This document shows, in pieces, positions 16,968 through 25,233 of a stretch of DNA of 55,090 nt; the stretch's first letter is position 1, and each line of letters opens with the position of its first letter. The position numbers were made by a program, and so were the translations under genes. This DNA is from Candidatus Alcyoniella australis (GTDB lineage Bacteria; Lernaellota; Lernaellaia; JAVCCG01; Alcyoniellaceae). The notes beneath the pieces are model-generated. The model searched no databases. It had not been told where the DNA came from and saw only the letters and a list, made by a program, of their open reading frames with translations. The stretch covers positions 1-55,090 of the forward strand of contig JAVCCG010000034.1 in assembly GCA_030765605.1 (NCBI GenBank), in the 5' to 3' direction.

Positions 16968-18635
16968 TCAGCTTCCCTCGGGCGATTTATTGGCGGGCCA
17001 GATCAAGCGCTGCACCAACCGGCTGACCCGGCCGACCAGCGGGTAGAACACGTCGTTGCGTCGCTGCTTGGCTCTCGGCGATCCGGGCCCCAATCGGTCG
17101 AGGTCGATGCGGAACACGCCGAACCAGCCCGAGCAGATATAGGCGCTGTTGCGCTGCGGATCGATGCTCGCCCAGCGCGCCCAGGGCGGCCCGTGGATAC
17201 GGTCGATCAGGCTCAGATCGTCCAGGTTGCGCAGCTCGATCACCGGCGAGAACCCGGCGAGCAGCAGCAGGCGGTTTTGCGGATCAACGGCGATTACGCG
17301 CACGCCGGGGAACACATCGACGCGGCCGATCTCCTCGAAGCGCTCGAGGTCGACCAGCATCAGCTGTCCGGGCAAGGGCAGGGTGATCAACAGCCGGTTG
17401 GTCTGCGGGTCCAGGGCCATCCGTTCGGGATAGATCGGCGTGGGCAGCCAGCGCTTCTCGGCCAGCGTCTGAGCGTCGAGCACCATCAGCTTGCCCACGT
17501 CCCAGATCGTTACCAGCAGCTCGTCGTTTTGCGGCAGGTACAGCGCGTCGGCGTGGCCGCCGGTGTAGTGCGGCGTGCCCTCGTCGGGGTAAAGCGCGGC
17601 GATGCGCGAGCCCTCCGCGTCGAGCAGCGCAAACAGGTTCATGCTGTACGAGGCGATCAACCCGTGTTTCAACGGGGCAACTGTGCGCCACTTGTTGGTC
17701 TCGACCTCCAGCCGGTTGACGACCTGCGCGTCGTGTTCCACCGCATAGCTGCGCGGATCCAGGACCAGAGTACGGCCCACCGCCGGGTTGGACGCCAGCA
17801 GCTGGTCGGCCTCAAGATCGAGCGCCACCGACTGCAAGGTTTGCATCCCGGTATCGATCTGGGCCAACACGTCGCCGCAGTGCGGCTCAAGGCGCAGCAG
17901 CAGGTTCTCGTCGGTAGTGACGATCAGCGAGCCGTCGCGCGGGTCGGCCAGGGTCTGGTAGCACGGCGGCTCGCGCAGCTGGGTCAGCGCCGGGTGAAAG
18001 CGCGTGGCGCTGTCGATCGACTGCGGCGCGAACAGCCAGGGCAACAACCCGACCAGCGTCACCAGCAACGCGGGGATCGCCCGCGCCAAGGTCAGCGCAC
18101 GGTTGCCCGAAGTCCGATAAGCCGACCAAACTGCGGTTGGCGCCAGCAGGTCGGCCAGGCCCCAGCCCTTGAACAGCAGATCGGCGATGCGCCCGGTGCA
18201 CAGCCCGTTGAGGTGCAGCCAGATGATACAGAACACGTTGAGCGCCAGGTAGATCGAGGCCGCCACGGTCCAGACGTTGAACGCGTGGCTGGGCCGCGTA
18301 AACAGCGCGGCCTGCAACGGTAGCCAGCCGACCAGCGCGGCCAACAGCAGGCACGGCGCGAGGCTCAGCCGCACGCGCATCCGTGACGCCCGGCCGATCA
18401 GCGGCGTGAGCAGCAGCAGCGCGAACGTTGGGAGCAGCGCGTAGAACAACGCGTGGTACAGATCAAGCTGGGCCACGATCTCGAACAGCGCCGCCGAGTC
18501 GCTGAAGCGGTAGCGCAGAGCCATTGCGCCCAGGACCGCCGCGAAAAACACGACCAACAGCCCCAAGCCGCGCAATAGATAGTGCGCAGGCCGAGCCCTC
18601 GGCGCTGGAATGGCGGTCGTCGGAGCGTTACGCAT
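16968..18635 (-). CDS. Membrane-domain plus beta-propeller protein, paralogue 3
   Basis: A 555-residue first gene of the tandem triplet. The membrane half has QLDLYHALFYALLP and GLADLLAPTAVWSAYR, shared in position with the second paralogue (GAADLLAPSLVWSAVR). The propeller half has SLIVTTDE, ALYLPQNDELLV, RLLITLP and LLLLAGFSPVIELRNLDD, and it ends PPWARWASID, GVFRIDLDRL. It ends 2 bases before the next start. The tRNA terminator at 18664-18696 lies just upstream, so a separate promoter is needed. Function unknown. Confidence 0.82.
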   Translation of the reverse strand: MRNAPTTAIPAPRARPAHYLLRGLGLLVVFFAAVLGAMALRYRFSDSAALFEIVAQLDLYHALFYALLPTFALLLLTPLIGRASRMRVRLSLAPCLLLAALVGWLPLQAALFTRPSHAFNVWTVAASIYLALNVFCIIWLHLNGLCTGRIADLLFKGWGLADLLAPTAVWSAYRTSGNRALTLARAIPALLVTLVGLLPWLFAPQSIDSATRFHPALTQLREPPCYQTLADPRDGSLIVTTDENLLLRLEPHCGDVLAQIDTGMQTLQSVALDLEADQLLASNPAVGRTLVLDPRSYAVEHDAQVVNRLEVETNKWRTVAPLKHGLIASYSMNLFALLDAEGSRIAALYPDEGTPHYTGGHADALYLPQNDELLVTIWDVGKLMVLDAQTLAEKRWLPTPIYPERMALDPQTNRLLITLPLPGQLMLVDLERFEEIGRVDVFPGVRVIAVDPQNRLLLLAGFSPVIELRNLDDLSLIDRIHGPPWARWASIDPQRNSAYICSGWFGVFRIDLDRLGPGSPRAKQRRNDVFYPLVGRVSRLVQRLIWPANKSPEGS

Positions 18636-18663
18636 GGTCAGGGCGCATTATAGCCCGCGCTGA

Positions 18664-18696
18664 TAAAAAAACGCCCCCGGTGCGGTGCCGGGGGCG
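18664..18696 (-). terminator. Rho-independent terminator of the tRNA operon
   Basis: A perfect 9-bp stem (CGCCCCCGG with CCGGGGGCG, loop of 7) is followed on the minus strand by seven Ts. It lies just after the 3' CCA of the tRNA-Glu gene and is a textbook intrinsic terminator. Confidence 0.9.
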
Positions 18697-18704
18697 ATGT
18701 TCTC

Positions 18705-18779
18705 TGGTAGTCCCAGGGGGAATCGAACCCCCGTTTTCGGCGTGAGAGGCCGACGTCCTAACCCCTAGACGATGGGACC
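18705..18779 (-). tRNA. tRNA-Glu (anticodon CUC)
   Basis: Cloverleaf read on the minus strand: acceptor GGTCCCA pairs with TGGGACT, with G1-U72 wobble; D-arm GTCTAG...; anticodon stem TCGGC/GCCGA with loop CTCTCAC giving anticodon CUC (reads GAG); T-arm GGGGG-TTCGATT-CCCCC. The 3' CCA is encoded. It is the second tRNA of a two-gene transcript. Confidence 0.95.
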
Positions 18780-18786
18780 GCACTCT

Positions 18787-18860
18787 TGGCTCTGGGGCGG
18801 GGATTCGAACCTCGATAACGGGAGTCAGAGTCCCGCGTCCTACCGTTGGACGACCCCAGA
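18787..18860 (-). tRNA. tRNA-Gln (anticodon CUG)
   Basis: Minus strand: acceptor TCTGGGG/CCCCAGA with discriminator G and encoded CCA. The anticodon stem CGGGA/TCCCG carries loop CTCTGAC, anticodon CUG (reads CAG). The T-stem CGAGG/CCCCG has one A-C mismatch in the middle, unusual but isolated. Seven bases separate it from the tRNA-Glu gene. The presence of tRNA-Gln does not by itself exclude the GatCAB route. Confidence 0.94.
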
Positions 18861-18873
18861 GCGATAGGGGGGC

Positions 18874-18902
18874 TTTTTAATAGAACAATGCGGGCGTGTC
18901 AA
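18874..18902 (-). promoter_or_regulatory. Candidate sigma-70 promoter of the tRNA pair
   Basis: On the minus strand TTGACA (18902-18897), a 17-base spacer and TAAAAA (18879-18874) precede the tRNA-Gln gene; transcription would start about 7 bases before the mature 5' end. The -35 is perfect, the -10 matches four of six positions. Confidence 0.6.
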
Positions 18903-18941
18903 GGGCCAAAATAGCGCTCAACGCCATTCACCGATTGAGAC

Positions 18942-19871
18942 TCAGTGCATTTCCACGTCCACCGTGCCGATAGCGGGGCGCAGAAAATTGAAGCGCACAT
19001 TGGGATGATCGGCCAGCAGCGACATCGGCACCGCGCTGTCAACGATGCTTTGGCTGATCATCAGCGTGGTCAGCCGCATGCCGAACGGATTGTCGTGCAT
19101 GCCCGCGTGCCAGATCGACACGCACTCGGCTTTCCAGGTCTCGCGCGGTCCCACCGTGGCCGCCTGGGTCGGCACCAGCGATACGTTGCCCCCGCCGGAG
19201 GTGCGGGCGTTTTGGATGATCGTCATCGGGTGCAAATCGACCACCCGTGCGCCGAGCTCGCGGTATTGCTCGGGCGGCGGCGGCCGCTCGAGCCAGGGCT
19301 CCCTGCGCTGCGGCGGGTCGTTGAACGCCCAGTGTTTCACCTCGCCCTGGCCGCCCTGCATCACCACGCAGCGCACATCGTCGAAGCTGCGGCTGTAGTA
19401 CTCCAGGTCGTCCGTTGGAAAGTGCAGGTTGGCCGTTGGCATGCGCAGTTTTGGACGGATGCGCTCGAAGCACAGCCGCATGTCGGCTCGGGCGAACGAC
19501 AGCGGGTGGGAGATCGGCAGCGGTCGACCGTTTTCAACCCATTCGTCCATGCCCCAGAAGTGGGCGTGGGTCAGATCGAGTTCCAGGCTGTTGACCAGTT
19601 GTGCCACCAGCGGTAGTTGCTCGGTGGGACCGATCGGGCCGCAGATTCCGGCCGGTCGCTGCGGTGTGGCCTGCTGCCAGGCGTGGATGTATTCCAGCGC
19701 CTCGGCCAGGTAGAACTCCTCGGGCGTGTCGTAGATTGCGATCTCGAATCCGGGCCGGGCAAGGTCCGGCAGATCCTCGGCCCGTAGCGCGGCCGCCTCG
19801 TCGAGTAGCCGCCTGTCCAGGGTGGTGTAGTCCCACCAATCGGGCGACAGTTTGCTGATCGCTCTGCTCAC
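18942..19871 (-). CDS. NagB-like glucosamine-6-phosphate isomerase/deaminase family protein
   Basis: A 309-residue NagB/RpiA/PGL-like protein. The loop FWGMDEWV (about 121-128) matches the DEY active loop of glucosamine-6-phosphate deaminase, and HWAFNDP corresponds to HIAFNEP. The usual phosphate loop GGSTP is replaced by GPIGPTEQ, so substrate may differ. GTG start at 19871 overlaps the upstream stop (GTGA) with GGGGGGAG close by; the longer frame upstream lies inside the other gene. Paired with a PIG-L deacetylase, it likely forms a deacetylation-then-deamination route for an N-acetylated amino sugar. Cytoplasmic. Family clear, reaction inferred. Confidence 0.8.
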   Translation of the reverse strand: MSRAISKLSPDWWDYTTLDRRLLDEAAALRAEDLPDLARPGFEIAIYDTPEEFYLAEALEYIHAWQQATPQRPAGICGPIGPTEQLPLVAQLVNSLELDLTHAHFWGMDEWVENGRPLPISHPLSFARADMRLCFERIRPKLRMPTANLHFPTDDLEYYSRSFDDVRCVVMQGGQGEVKHWAFNDPPQRREPWLERPPPPEQYRELGARVVDLHPMTIIQNARTSGGGNVSLVPTQAATVGPRETWKAECVSIWHAGMHDNPFGMRLTTLMISQSIVDSAVPMSLLADHPNVRFNFLRPAIGTVDVEMH

Positions 19872-20695
19872 GGCTCCCCCCGGCGTTGGTCGTGTTCGAA
19901 CAGTTCGTCGAGCACACACGATGCCCCGAGCAGCTCGGACAGCGGGTCGGCGTGCTCCGCGCAGAACCCCAGATGGTTGTGTCTGCGCCAGCCCTCGGCG
20001 TGCTCGAAGCGGCCCGACAGCCGACCGAGCTCGCGGCTTTGTTCGAGCATCGTCTCGATAAAGCAGTCGGTCCCCTGGCTGCGTTCGAGCCACTGCCGTT
20101 GGCTGGCGTGGGCCTCGAGCATCTGCTGCTTGCGCGCGATCACCGGCGTGGTGTCGACAAATAGCTGCGGCCGGACCGGCCGTCGCAGGCCGTCGCGCAG
20201 CCCGTGGGGCATGGCGTGATAAAGGGTCATCTCGCCGTCTATCGGTTCCAACGGCGGGAAGGTTTGAAAGTTGCGCATGCCGCGGACAAAGGCCGCGCTG
20301 ACCAGCAGCCGGCAGGCGTTCTGATGATCCTCCATATAATCCTCGGGCGAGGGTATGAGCATGACCTGCGGCCGCAGTCCGCGCAGCACCGCGGCCACAC
20401 GCCTGAGCAAATCGGTCTGGTAGATCAGCTCGAAATCATCCACAAGGGGCGGGTGCAGCCGCGCGTCGGCGATGCGCGCCGATTGCTCGGCCTCCTGCTG
20501 GCGGAGGATTCTGATTGCCTGGACGTCGAGCTCGTTGCTGCCGCACGAGCCGCTGGCCAGGTTCCAGATGTGCAGTTTGGCCCCCAGCTCGCCCAGCCGC
20601 AGCAGGGTGCCGGCCATGCAAAACTCCACATCGTCCGGGTGCGCAGCCGCGGCCAGGACTACCAGCGGCGATTCAGAGTTTACCTTGTCTTGCAT
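19868..20695 (-). CDS. PIG-L/LmbE-family deacetylase
   Basis: A 275-residue zinc-dependent N-deacetylase. AAHPDDVEF (about 17-25) provides the AHPDD metal/catalytic motif, and [12 protein letters not shown] (about 115-126) the later His ligand. PIG-L enzymes remove acetyl from N-acetylglucosamine-type groups on lipids, thiols or free sugars. The ATG at 20695 is chosen because a Gly-rich SD-like GGGG precedes it and the family motif starts 16 residues later; an upstream extension would be Ala/Thr-rich and unlike the family. Coupled to the NagB-like gene by GTGA. Confidence 0.86.
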   Translation of the reverse strand: MQDKVNSESPLVVLAAAAHPDDVEFCMAGTLLRLGELGAKLHIWNLASGSCGSNELDVQAIRILRQQEAEQSARIADARLHPPLVDDFELIYQTDLLRRVAAVLRGLRPQVMLIPSPEDYMEDHQNACRLLVSAAFVRGMRNFQTFPPLEPIDGEMTLYHAMPHGLRDGLRRPVRPQLFVDTTPVIARKQQMLEAHASQRQWLERSQGTDCFIETMLEQSRELGRLSGRFEHAEGWRRHNHLGFCAEHADPLSELLGASCVLDELFEHDQRRGEP

Positions 20696-20792
20696 TGCCC
20701 CAATGTCTATCAATAAATCGCCGGGCAGTTCAAGGATCGAGAATGCGATTGAGCCGATTGTGCGGTTCCCACGGTCGGGTATGATTGGGGCG

Positions 20793-22100
20793 ATGAACGA
20801 GCTTTCGATCCTGCGCGACCTGGTGGTGATCTTTGCCGTGGCCGTGGTGGTAGTCGCACTGCTGCGCCGCGCCGGAGTGCCCTCGATCGCCGGTTTCATT
20901 CTGGCCGGGATGCTGATCGGCCCGCGCTCCCTGGGCCTGGTGCGTCAACCGCACGAGGTCGAGCTGCTGGCCGAGGTCGGCGTGGTGCTGCTGCTGTTCG
21001 GCATCGGGCTCGAGCTCTCCCTGGAGCGGATCAAGCGTATCTGGCGGCCGATCGTGATCGGCGGCGCGCTGCAGGTGGGGATCAGCGTCGGTCTGGTGCT
21101 GGCCCTGGCCCGGTTGTTCGGATTGAGCTGGGGCAGCGCCGTATTCCTCGGGTTCGTGATTGCGGTTTCAAGTACGGCGATCGTGCTGCGCGGGCTCGAG
21201 GCGCGCGGCGAGCTCGATGCGCCCCACGGGCGACTGACCCTCGGAATTCTGGTCTTCCAGGACTTGAGCGTTGTCCCGATGATGATGTTGATCCCGCTGC
21301 TGGCCGGATCGGGGTCCGGGACCGCGGGGCTGCTGTGGACCCTGTTCAAATCCGCGGCCCTGCTCGCCGGAGTGCTGACCGCCGCGCGCCTGGTGGTGCC
21401 GCGGTTGTTGCGCGCAGTGGCGCGCACCAGGCAGCGCGAGCTGTTCCTGCTCAGCGTATTCACGGTCTGTATCGGCACGGCCTGGGCCGCCTCGGCGGCC
21501 GGGGTCTCGCTGGCTCTGGGGGCGTTCGTCGCCGGACTGGTGGTCTCGGGCTCGGAATATCGGCACCAGGCGTTGGCCGAGCTGATCCCGTTTCGCGAGG
21601 TGCTTTCCAGCGTGTTCTTCGTCTCGGTCGGGATGCTGATAGTGCCCAGCGAGTTGATGCACGGCCTGCCGCGGATCGCCCTGCTGCTGCTGGGCATTGT
21701 GTTTGGAAAGGCGCTGATCGTATTTCTCGTGGGTTCGCTGATGCGGCTGCCGTTGCGCGTAAGCGTGCTCTCGGCCGCTGCATTGTGCCAGGTCGGCGAG
21801 TTCTCGTTCGTGCTCAGCCGCGCGGCCCAGGGCACTGAATTGCTGCCGCGCAGCCTGGGCTCCGACCTGCTGGCGGCGACGATCCTCTCGATGCTGATCA
21901 CGCCCTTTGCGCTGAAGTTCGGACCGCACCTGGCGGCCGGTGCGGGCAAAATCGGCGCGCTGACCAGACTGATGAACGTGCGTCCGGCCCAGGAGTGCGA
22001 GGCGAGCAAAGAGGGCTGGAGCGAACACGTGATCATCGCCGGCTACGGTGTGACCGGCGAGGCGTTGGCGCGCACATTGCGCGGCTGCTCAATCCGTTAA
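20793..22100 (+). CDS. Kef-type cation/proton antiporter, frameshifted: membrane part
   Basis: This frame encodes 435 residues: 12-13 membrane segments of a CPA2 sodium/hydrogen exchanger domain (VGVVLLLFGIGLELS, VFQDLSVVPMMMLIPLL, VGEFSFVLSRAAQ), then the start of a TrkA-N/RCK domain (HVIIAGYGVTGEALA) before a TAA. The frame is cut by one extra base in ATCCGTT (22092-22098): dropping one C restores IVNLVVVDLNSE and continuity into the next frame, a full protein of about 569 residues. Normally it would exchange potassium or sodium for protons across the inner membrane, gated by NAD(H) at the RCK domain. ATG at 20793 preferred; ATG 20781 possible. Confidence 0.87.
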   Translation: MNELSILRDLVVIFAVAVVVVALLRRAGVPSIAGFILAGMLIGPRSLGLVRQPHEVELLAEVGVVLLLFGIGLELSLERIKRIWRPIVIGGALQVGISVGLVLALARLFGLSWGSAVFLGFVIAVSSTAIVLRGLEARGELDAPHGRLTLGILVFQDLSVVPMMMLIPLLAGSGSGTAGLLWTLFKSAALLAGVLTAARLVVPRLLRAVARTRQRELFLLSVFTVCIGTAWAASAAGVSLALGAFVAGLVVSGSEYRHQALAELIPFREVLSSVFFVSVGMLIVPSELMHGLPRIALLLLGIVFGKALIVFLVGSLMRLPLRVSVLSAAALCQVGEFSFVLSRAAQGTELLPRSLGSDLLAATILSMLITPFALKFGPHLAAGAGKIGALTRLMNVRPAQECEASKEGWSEHVIIAGYGVTGEALARTLRGCSIR

Positions 22101-22104
22101 CCTG

Positions 22105-22503
22105 GTGGTCGACCTCAACTCCGAGAATGTGCTGCGCGCCACCGAGGCGGGAGAGCCCGCGTTCTACGGCGACGTGACCAGCTCCGAGGTGCTGCAAAGC
22201 GTGGGCGCGGAGCGGGCCCGCGACCTGGTGGTGGCGATCAACGATCCGACCGCGGCGATCAACGCTGTACGCGCCGCGCGCACGATCTCGGAGGATCTGC
22301 ACATCGTGGTCCGCTCGCGCTATCTGGCCGACGTCGAGGCGCTCAAGCGCGCGGGCGCTGACAAGGTGATCCCGGCCGAGCTCGAGGCCGCGCTGGAACT
22401 GGCCTCCTACCTTATGACCCGCACCTGCGCTTACGACCCGGCACAGATCGACGTGCTGCTCGATCAAATGCGCCGCGAGCACGGCGCGGATCTCGAATCG
22501 TAG
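22105..22503 (+). CDS. Kef-type antiporter, frameshifted: TrkA-N/RCK tail
   Basis: The remaining 132 residues of the antiporter's RCK domain: VDLNSENVLRATE (nucleotide-binding Asp at the end of beta-2), FYGDVTSSEVL, DLVVAINDP and VVRSRY. The GTG at 22105 is inside the domain and has no ribosome-binding site, so separate translation is unlikely. Either the gene is a recent pseudogene or the reading of a C pair at 22094-22095 is wrong. Convergent with the PhoH gene, three bases apart. Confidence 0.85.
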   Translation: MVDLNSENVLRATEAGEPAFYGDVTSSEVLQSVGAERARDLVVAINDPTAAINAVRAARTISEDLHIVVRSRYLADVEALKRAGADKVIPAELEAALELASYLMTRTCAYDPAQIDVLLDQMRREHGADLES

Positions 22504-22506
22504 GTA

Positions 22507-23940
22507 TTAAAGCGCCTCGGCGGCGAAGTCGGCGAGTTCCGAGCGTTCGCTGGTCTCGAGTTGCACGTGGCCGAAGTGCGGCCAGCCGGTCTTGCGGCAG
22601 CGGTGGATCGCGTAAACCAGGCCGTTGGTCACCGAGTCCAGGTAGCGGTTGTCGATCTGACTGGGGTCGCCGACCATCACAACCTTGGTGCCCCGGCCAG
22701 CGCGGGTGATGACGGTCTTGATCTGCACCGGCGTCAGGTTTTGGGCCTCGTCGACGATGATGTAGCTGAACGGAATCGAGCGGCCGCGCAGGAAGGTGAT
22801 CGGCTGGATGATGATCTGCTGTTGAGCCATCAGCTCGGCCACCAGGTCGCCCTTGATCTGTTCGCCGTCCTTGAATCCCGACTTGAGACGGCCGCCGTCG
22901 CGCAGCATGAAGCGCAGGTTGTCGATGATCGGGTCTTTCCAGGGGCCGAACTTCTCTTCGATGTCGCCGGGCAGGAACCCGAGCTTGTCGCCGATCTCGG
23001 TGGTCGGGCGGTAGACGCGCATCTGGTCGTAGCCATCGCCCAGCTGGTTGTAACCCGCGAGCAGCGCGATCAAGGTCTTGCCCGAGCCGGCCTTGCCGTC
23101 CAGTGCCAGCAGCTTGATCTCCGGATCCAGTGCCAGGGAGTAGGCGAACGCCTGAGCGTCGTTTTTGGGTTTGACGTCTCCGGCGCAGCTGGTCATGTCG
23201 GGCTTGGGCACGTTGATGAAAAGGTCGCGTCGCCGTTTGTAGATCGCCAGCACGTACTGCTGATCGTGACGGATCGTGCAGCATTGGTTCTCGGCAAGCG
23301 AGTCGGGCTCGACCGCATCGCCCAGCAGTGCGGCGTTGGGCGGTTGGGTGGCCTTGCGATCGGTGCGGATCAGCGCCTGGCAGAACGCCTGGAACACTCC
23401 GGGGTCGTTGACCTCGATCAAGGTGTGACCGGCGTCGAGCTTGCTTAGCTCCTCCGGGGTCAGCAGCCGGTCGTAGAGGTAGTTCTGGACCTCGAAATCA
23501 AGCCCGCGGCCCTTGAGCCGCATGTTGGTGTCTTTGCTGACCAGGATCGGCCGCTGGTCGGGGTGGCGATCGCGCCAGTAACAGACGTAGCGCAGGATCG
23601 CGTTGTCCGGCGTGTGCTTGAGCCCCAGCCCCTCGCCGTTGAGCTGGGTCCAGTCGCTGGCCTCGTTGGCCAGGAAGATCTTGCCGCCGTTGGGCAGATC
23701 GATGCCCTGGATCATGTTGCCGGTCTCGGAGAGCGCCTCGAGGATGCGGATCGCCTCCCGCGCGTTGTAGGCCACGGCGTCGTCGCGGGTCGACTTGAGC
23801 TTGTCCAGCTCGTCGATCACCACCAGCGGAATGACGACGTAGTTGTCCTCAAAGGCGTGCAGGCAATGGCTGTCGTGGGCAATAACGCTGGTGTCGAGGA
23901 AGTAGGCTTTTTTGCGGCGGTCGGATTCGTCGGCGCTAAT
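22507..23940 (-). CDS. PIN-PhoH family ATPase, apparent AUU start
   Basis: A 477-residue PhoH2-type protein: N-terminal PIN nuclease domain with AYFLDTSVIAHD and VVIDELD (acidic metal residues), then a PhoH P-loop ATPase with Walker A GKAGSGKT (282-289) and Walker B IIVDEAQNLTP (about 394-404). Family members unwind or degrade RNA in toxin-antitoxin-like or stress roles. No ATG, GTG or TTG opens the frame before the domain: the first is GTG at 23823, which would remove the PIN N-terminus. AAGGAG lies 6 bases before an ATT at 23940-23938, and the frame upstream offers no canonical start. So AUU initiation is inferred; a G-to-T sequence error is the alternative. Confidence 0.9.
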   Translation of the reverse strand: MSADESDRRKKAYFLDTSVIAHDSHCLHAFEDNYVVIPLVVIDELDKLKSTRDDAVAYNAREAIRILEALSETGNMIQGIDLPNGGKIFLANEASDWTQLNGEGLGLKHTPDNAILRYVCYWRDRHPDQRPILVSKDTNMRLKGRGLDFEVQNYLYDRLLTPEELSKLDAGHTLIEVNDPGVFQAFCQALIRTDRKATQPPNAALLGDAVEPDSLAENQCCTIRHDQQYVLAIYKRRRDLFINVPKPDMTSCAGDVKPKNDAQAFAYSLALDPEIKLLALDGKAGSGKTLIALLAGYNQLGDGYDQMRVYRPTTEIGDKLGFLPGDIEEKFGPWKDPIIDNLRFMLRDGGRLKSGFKDGEQIKGDLVAELMAQQQIIIQPITFLRGRSIPFSYIIVDEAQNLTPVQIKTVITRAGRGTKVVMVGDPSQIDNRYLDSVTNGLVYAIHRCRKTGWPHFGHVQLETSERSELADFAAEAL

Positions 23941-24103
23941 GGTGCTCTCCTTGGGTTGCTTGAAGCACCTCTGAACATTAATAACACGCCGCCCCGCGGC
24001 TGGGCAACGGGTTTTATCCGACTTTCCGCGATCGCCGTTTTACAAATGATATGCGGGCTGGTATTGATGAAAGACCGCAAAGCGCATGAAAGGGGAATCT
24101 TTC

Positions 24104-25015
24104 ATGAACGTGCGTCGGCTGTATTTGGCAGTGGTCATTCTTTTCCTGGTGTTCTCGGTCGTGTTTGTCTTGTCGTACTCCGACAATGCGCTCGGCCAGG
24201 CATCGGCTCCTGTGGGCATGGTCCTGATTCCCGGCGGCACGTTCCAGATGGGCTGCTTTCCGGGCGACAGTGAATGCGCCGCCAACGAGAGACCACGGCA
24301 CCAAGTGACAATTAGCCGGTTTTACATGGACGAGCACGAGGTGACGGTTGACGAGTACGCGCAGTGCGTGAGTGCCGACCTGTGCGGGAATCCCAGCTCG
24401 GGCAATAAGCAGTTCAATTGGAACAAATCGAGGCGTGATAAACACCCGATCAACGGCGTTGACTGGATCAATGCCGATAAGTACTGCCAGTGGCAGGGCA
24501 AGCGTCTTCCCACCGAGGCGGAGTTCGAGTATCTGCTGCGCAACGGCCGGGATGGCGGTATTTACCCCTGGGACAACTCAAGCATTCCGCCGGGCAACTA
24601 TGGGAACTACGCAGACGAGAGCGTCAAGCGCAGGTATCCAGAGGCTACCGATGACGGTTACGTCGGCACGTCGCCCGTGTGCAGCTTCTCGCGGGACCAA
24701 TTCGGCTTATGCGACATCAGCGGCAACGTTTTTGAGTGGTGCGCTGACTGGGACGGCAATAACTACTACTCCACGAGCCCAGCGCGCGACCCCCAAGGGC
24801 CGTCATACTGCAACGCTGTCACTGTGGTCACTGTATTCCGCGACGAGTCCGGCCGCGATGTCTCGAAGAGCACCGATGTCATCGAGTACCGTGTGGTTCG
24901 CGGCGGATCCTGGTTCTCTAATGCCCGGGCTCTGCGCGCCTCTTGTCGTAATTGGCCCACACCGGGAGACCGTTCCCTCAATGTCGGGTTCCGCTGTTCC
25001 CGTGACAGTGAGTAA
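24104..25015 (+). CDS. SUMF1/DUF323-fold secreted protein
   Basis: A 303-residue protein with an N-terminal hydrophobic segment (about 8-24) followed by the SUMF1 fold: MVLIPGGTFQMG, DEHEVTVDEYA, KRLPTEAEFEY, GNVFEWCADW and RVVRGGSW...LNVGFRC. Formylglycine-generating enzymes have a catalytic Cys pair after GGSF; here the segment reads GGSWFSNARALRAS with no Cys, so it is unlikely to make formylglycine. It is probably a ligand-binding or structural member outside the cytoplasm. The ATG at 24104 is preferred (AAGGGGA 8 bases upstream) over 24086. Upstream of the AT-rich islet. Confidence 0.88.
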   Translation: MNVRRLYLAVVILFLVFSVVFVLSYSDNALGQASAPVGMVLIPGGTFQMGCFPGDSECAANERPRHQVTISRFYMDEHEVTVDEYAQCVSADLCGNPSSGNKQFNWNKSRRDKHPINGVDWINADKYCQWQGKRLPTEAEFEYLLRNGRDGGIYPWDNSSIPPGNYGNYADESVKRRYPEATDDGYVGTSPVCSFSRDQFGLCDISGNVFEWCADWDGNNYYSTSPARDPQGPSYCNAVTVVTVFRDESGRDVSKSTDVIEYRVVRGGSWFSNARALRASCRNWPTPGDRSLNVGFRCSRDSE

Positions 25016-25081
25016 TGGGGAATGACGGGGCAGCAGGTAGAAATGCAGGGCGAGGAATTTTATGCGGTCGTAGACAGAACA

Positions 25082-25188
25082 CCACGGGTTTACCCGTGGA
25101 TGAATGAGCAATCCTCGTCTCTGCGGTAGCAGAGGTGAGGTCGGTTCCAAAGGGACTGTAACCGTAAGGACCCCGGGTTTACCCGGGG
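25082..25188. repeat. Four consecutive hairpins, two sharing a TTTA loop
   Basis: Hairpin 1 (25082-25099) is CCACGGG-TTTA-CCCGTGG, hairpin 4 (25171-25188) is CCCCGGG-TTTA-CCCGGGG. Between them lie CCTC..CTCTGC-GGTA-GCAGAG..GAGG (25113-25140) and CGGTT...AACCG (25142-25164). All are perfect or nearly so. It marks the edge between GC-rich sequence and the AT-rich genes. It could be a structured leader for the gene at 25234, a double terminator for the gene at 24104, or a REP/MITE-like insertion. Confidence 0.7.
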
Positions 25189-25233
25189 GAATCTATATAT
25201 ACTGTCCAAAATGCAAATGGGAAGTAAACGAAT

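Noticed and set aside
24086-24103. Earlier ATG for the SUMF1-fold gene
   Set aside because: The ATG at 24104 has AAGGGGA at proper distance and starts a normal signal sequence; the earlier one lacks a ribosome site.
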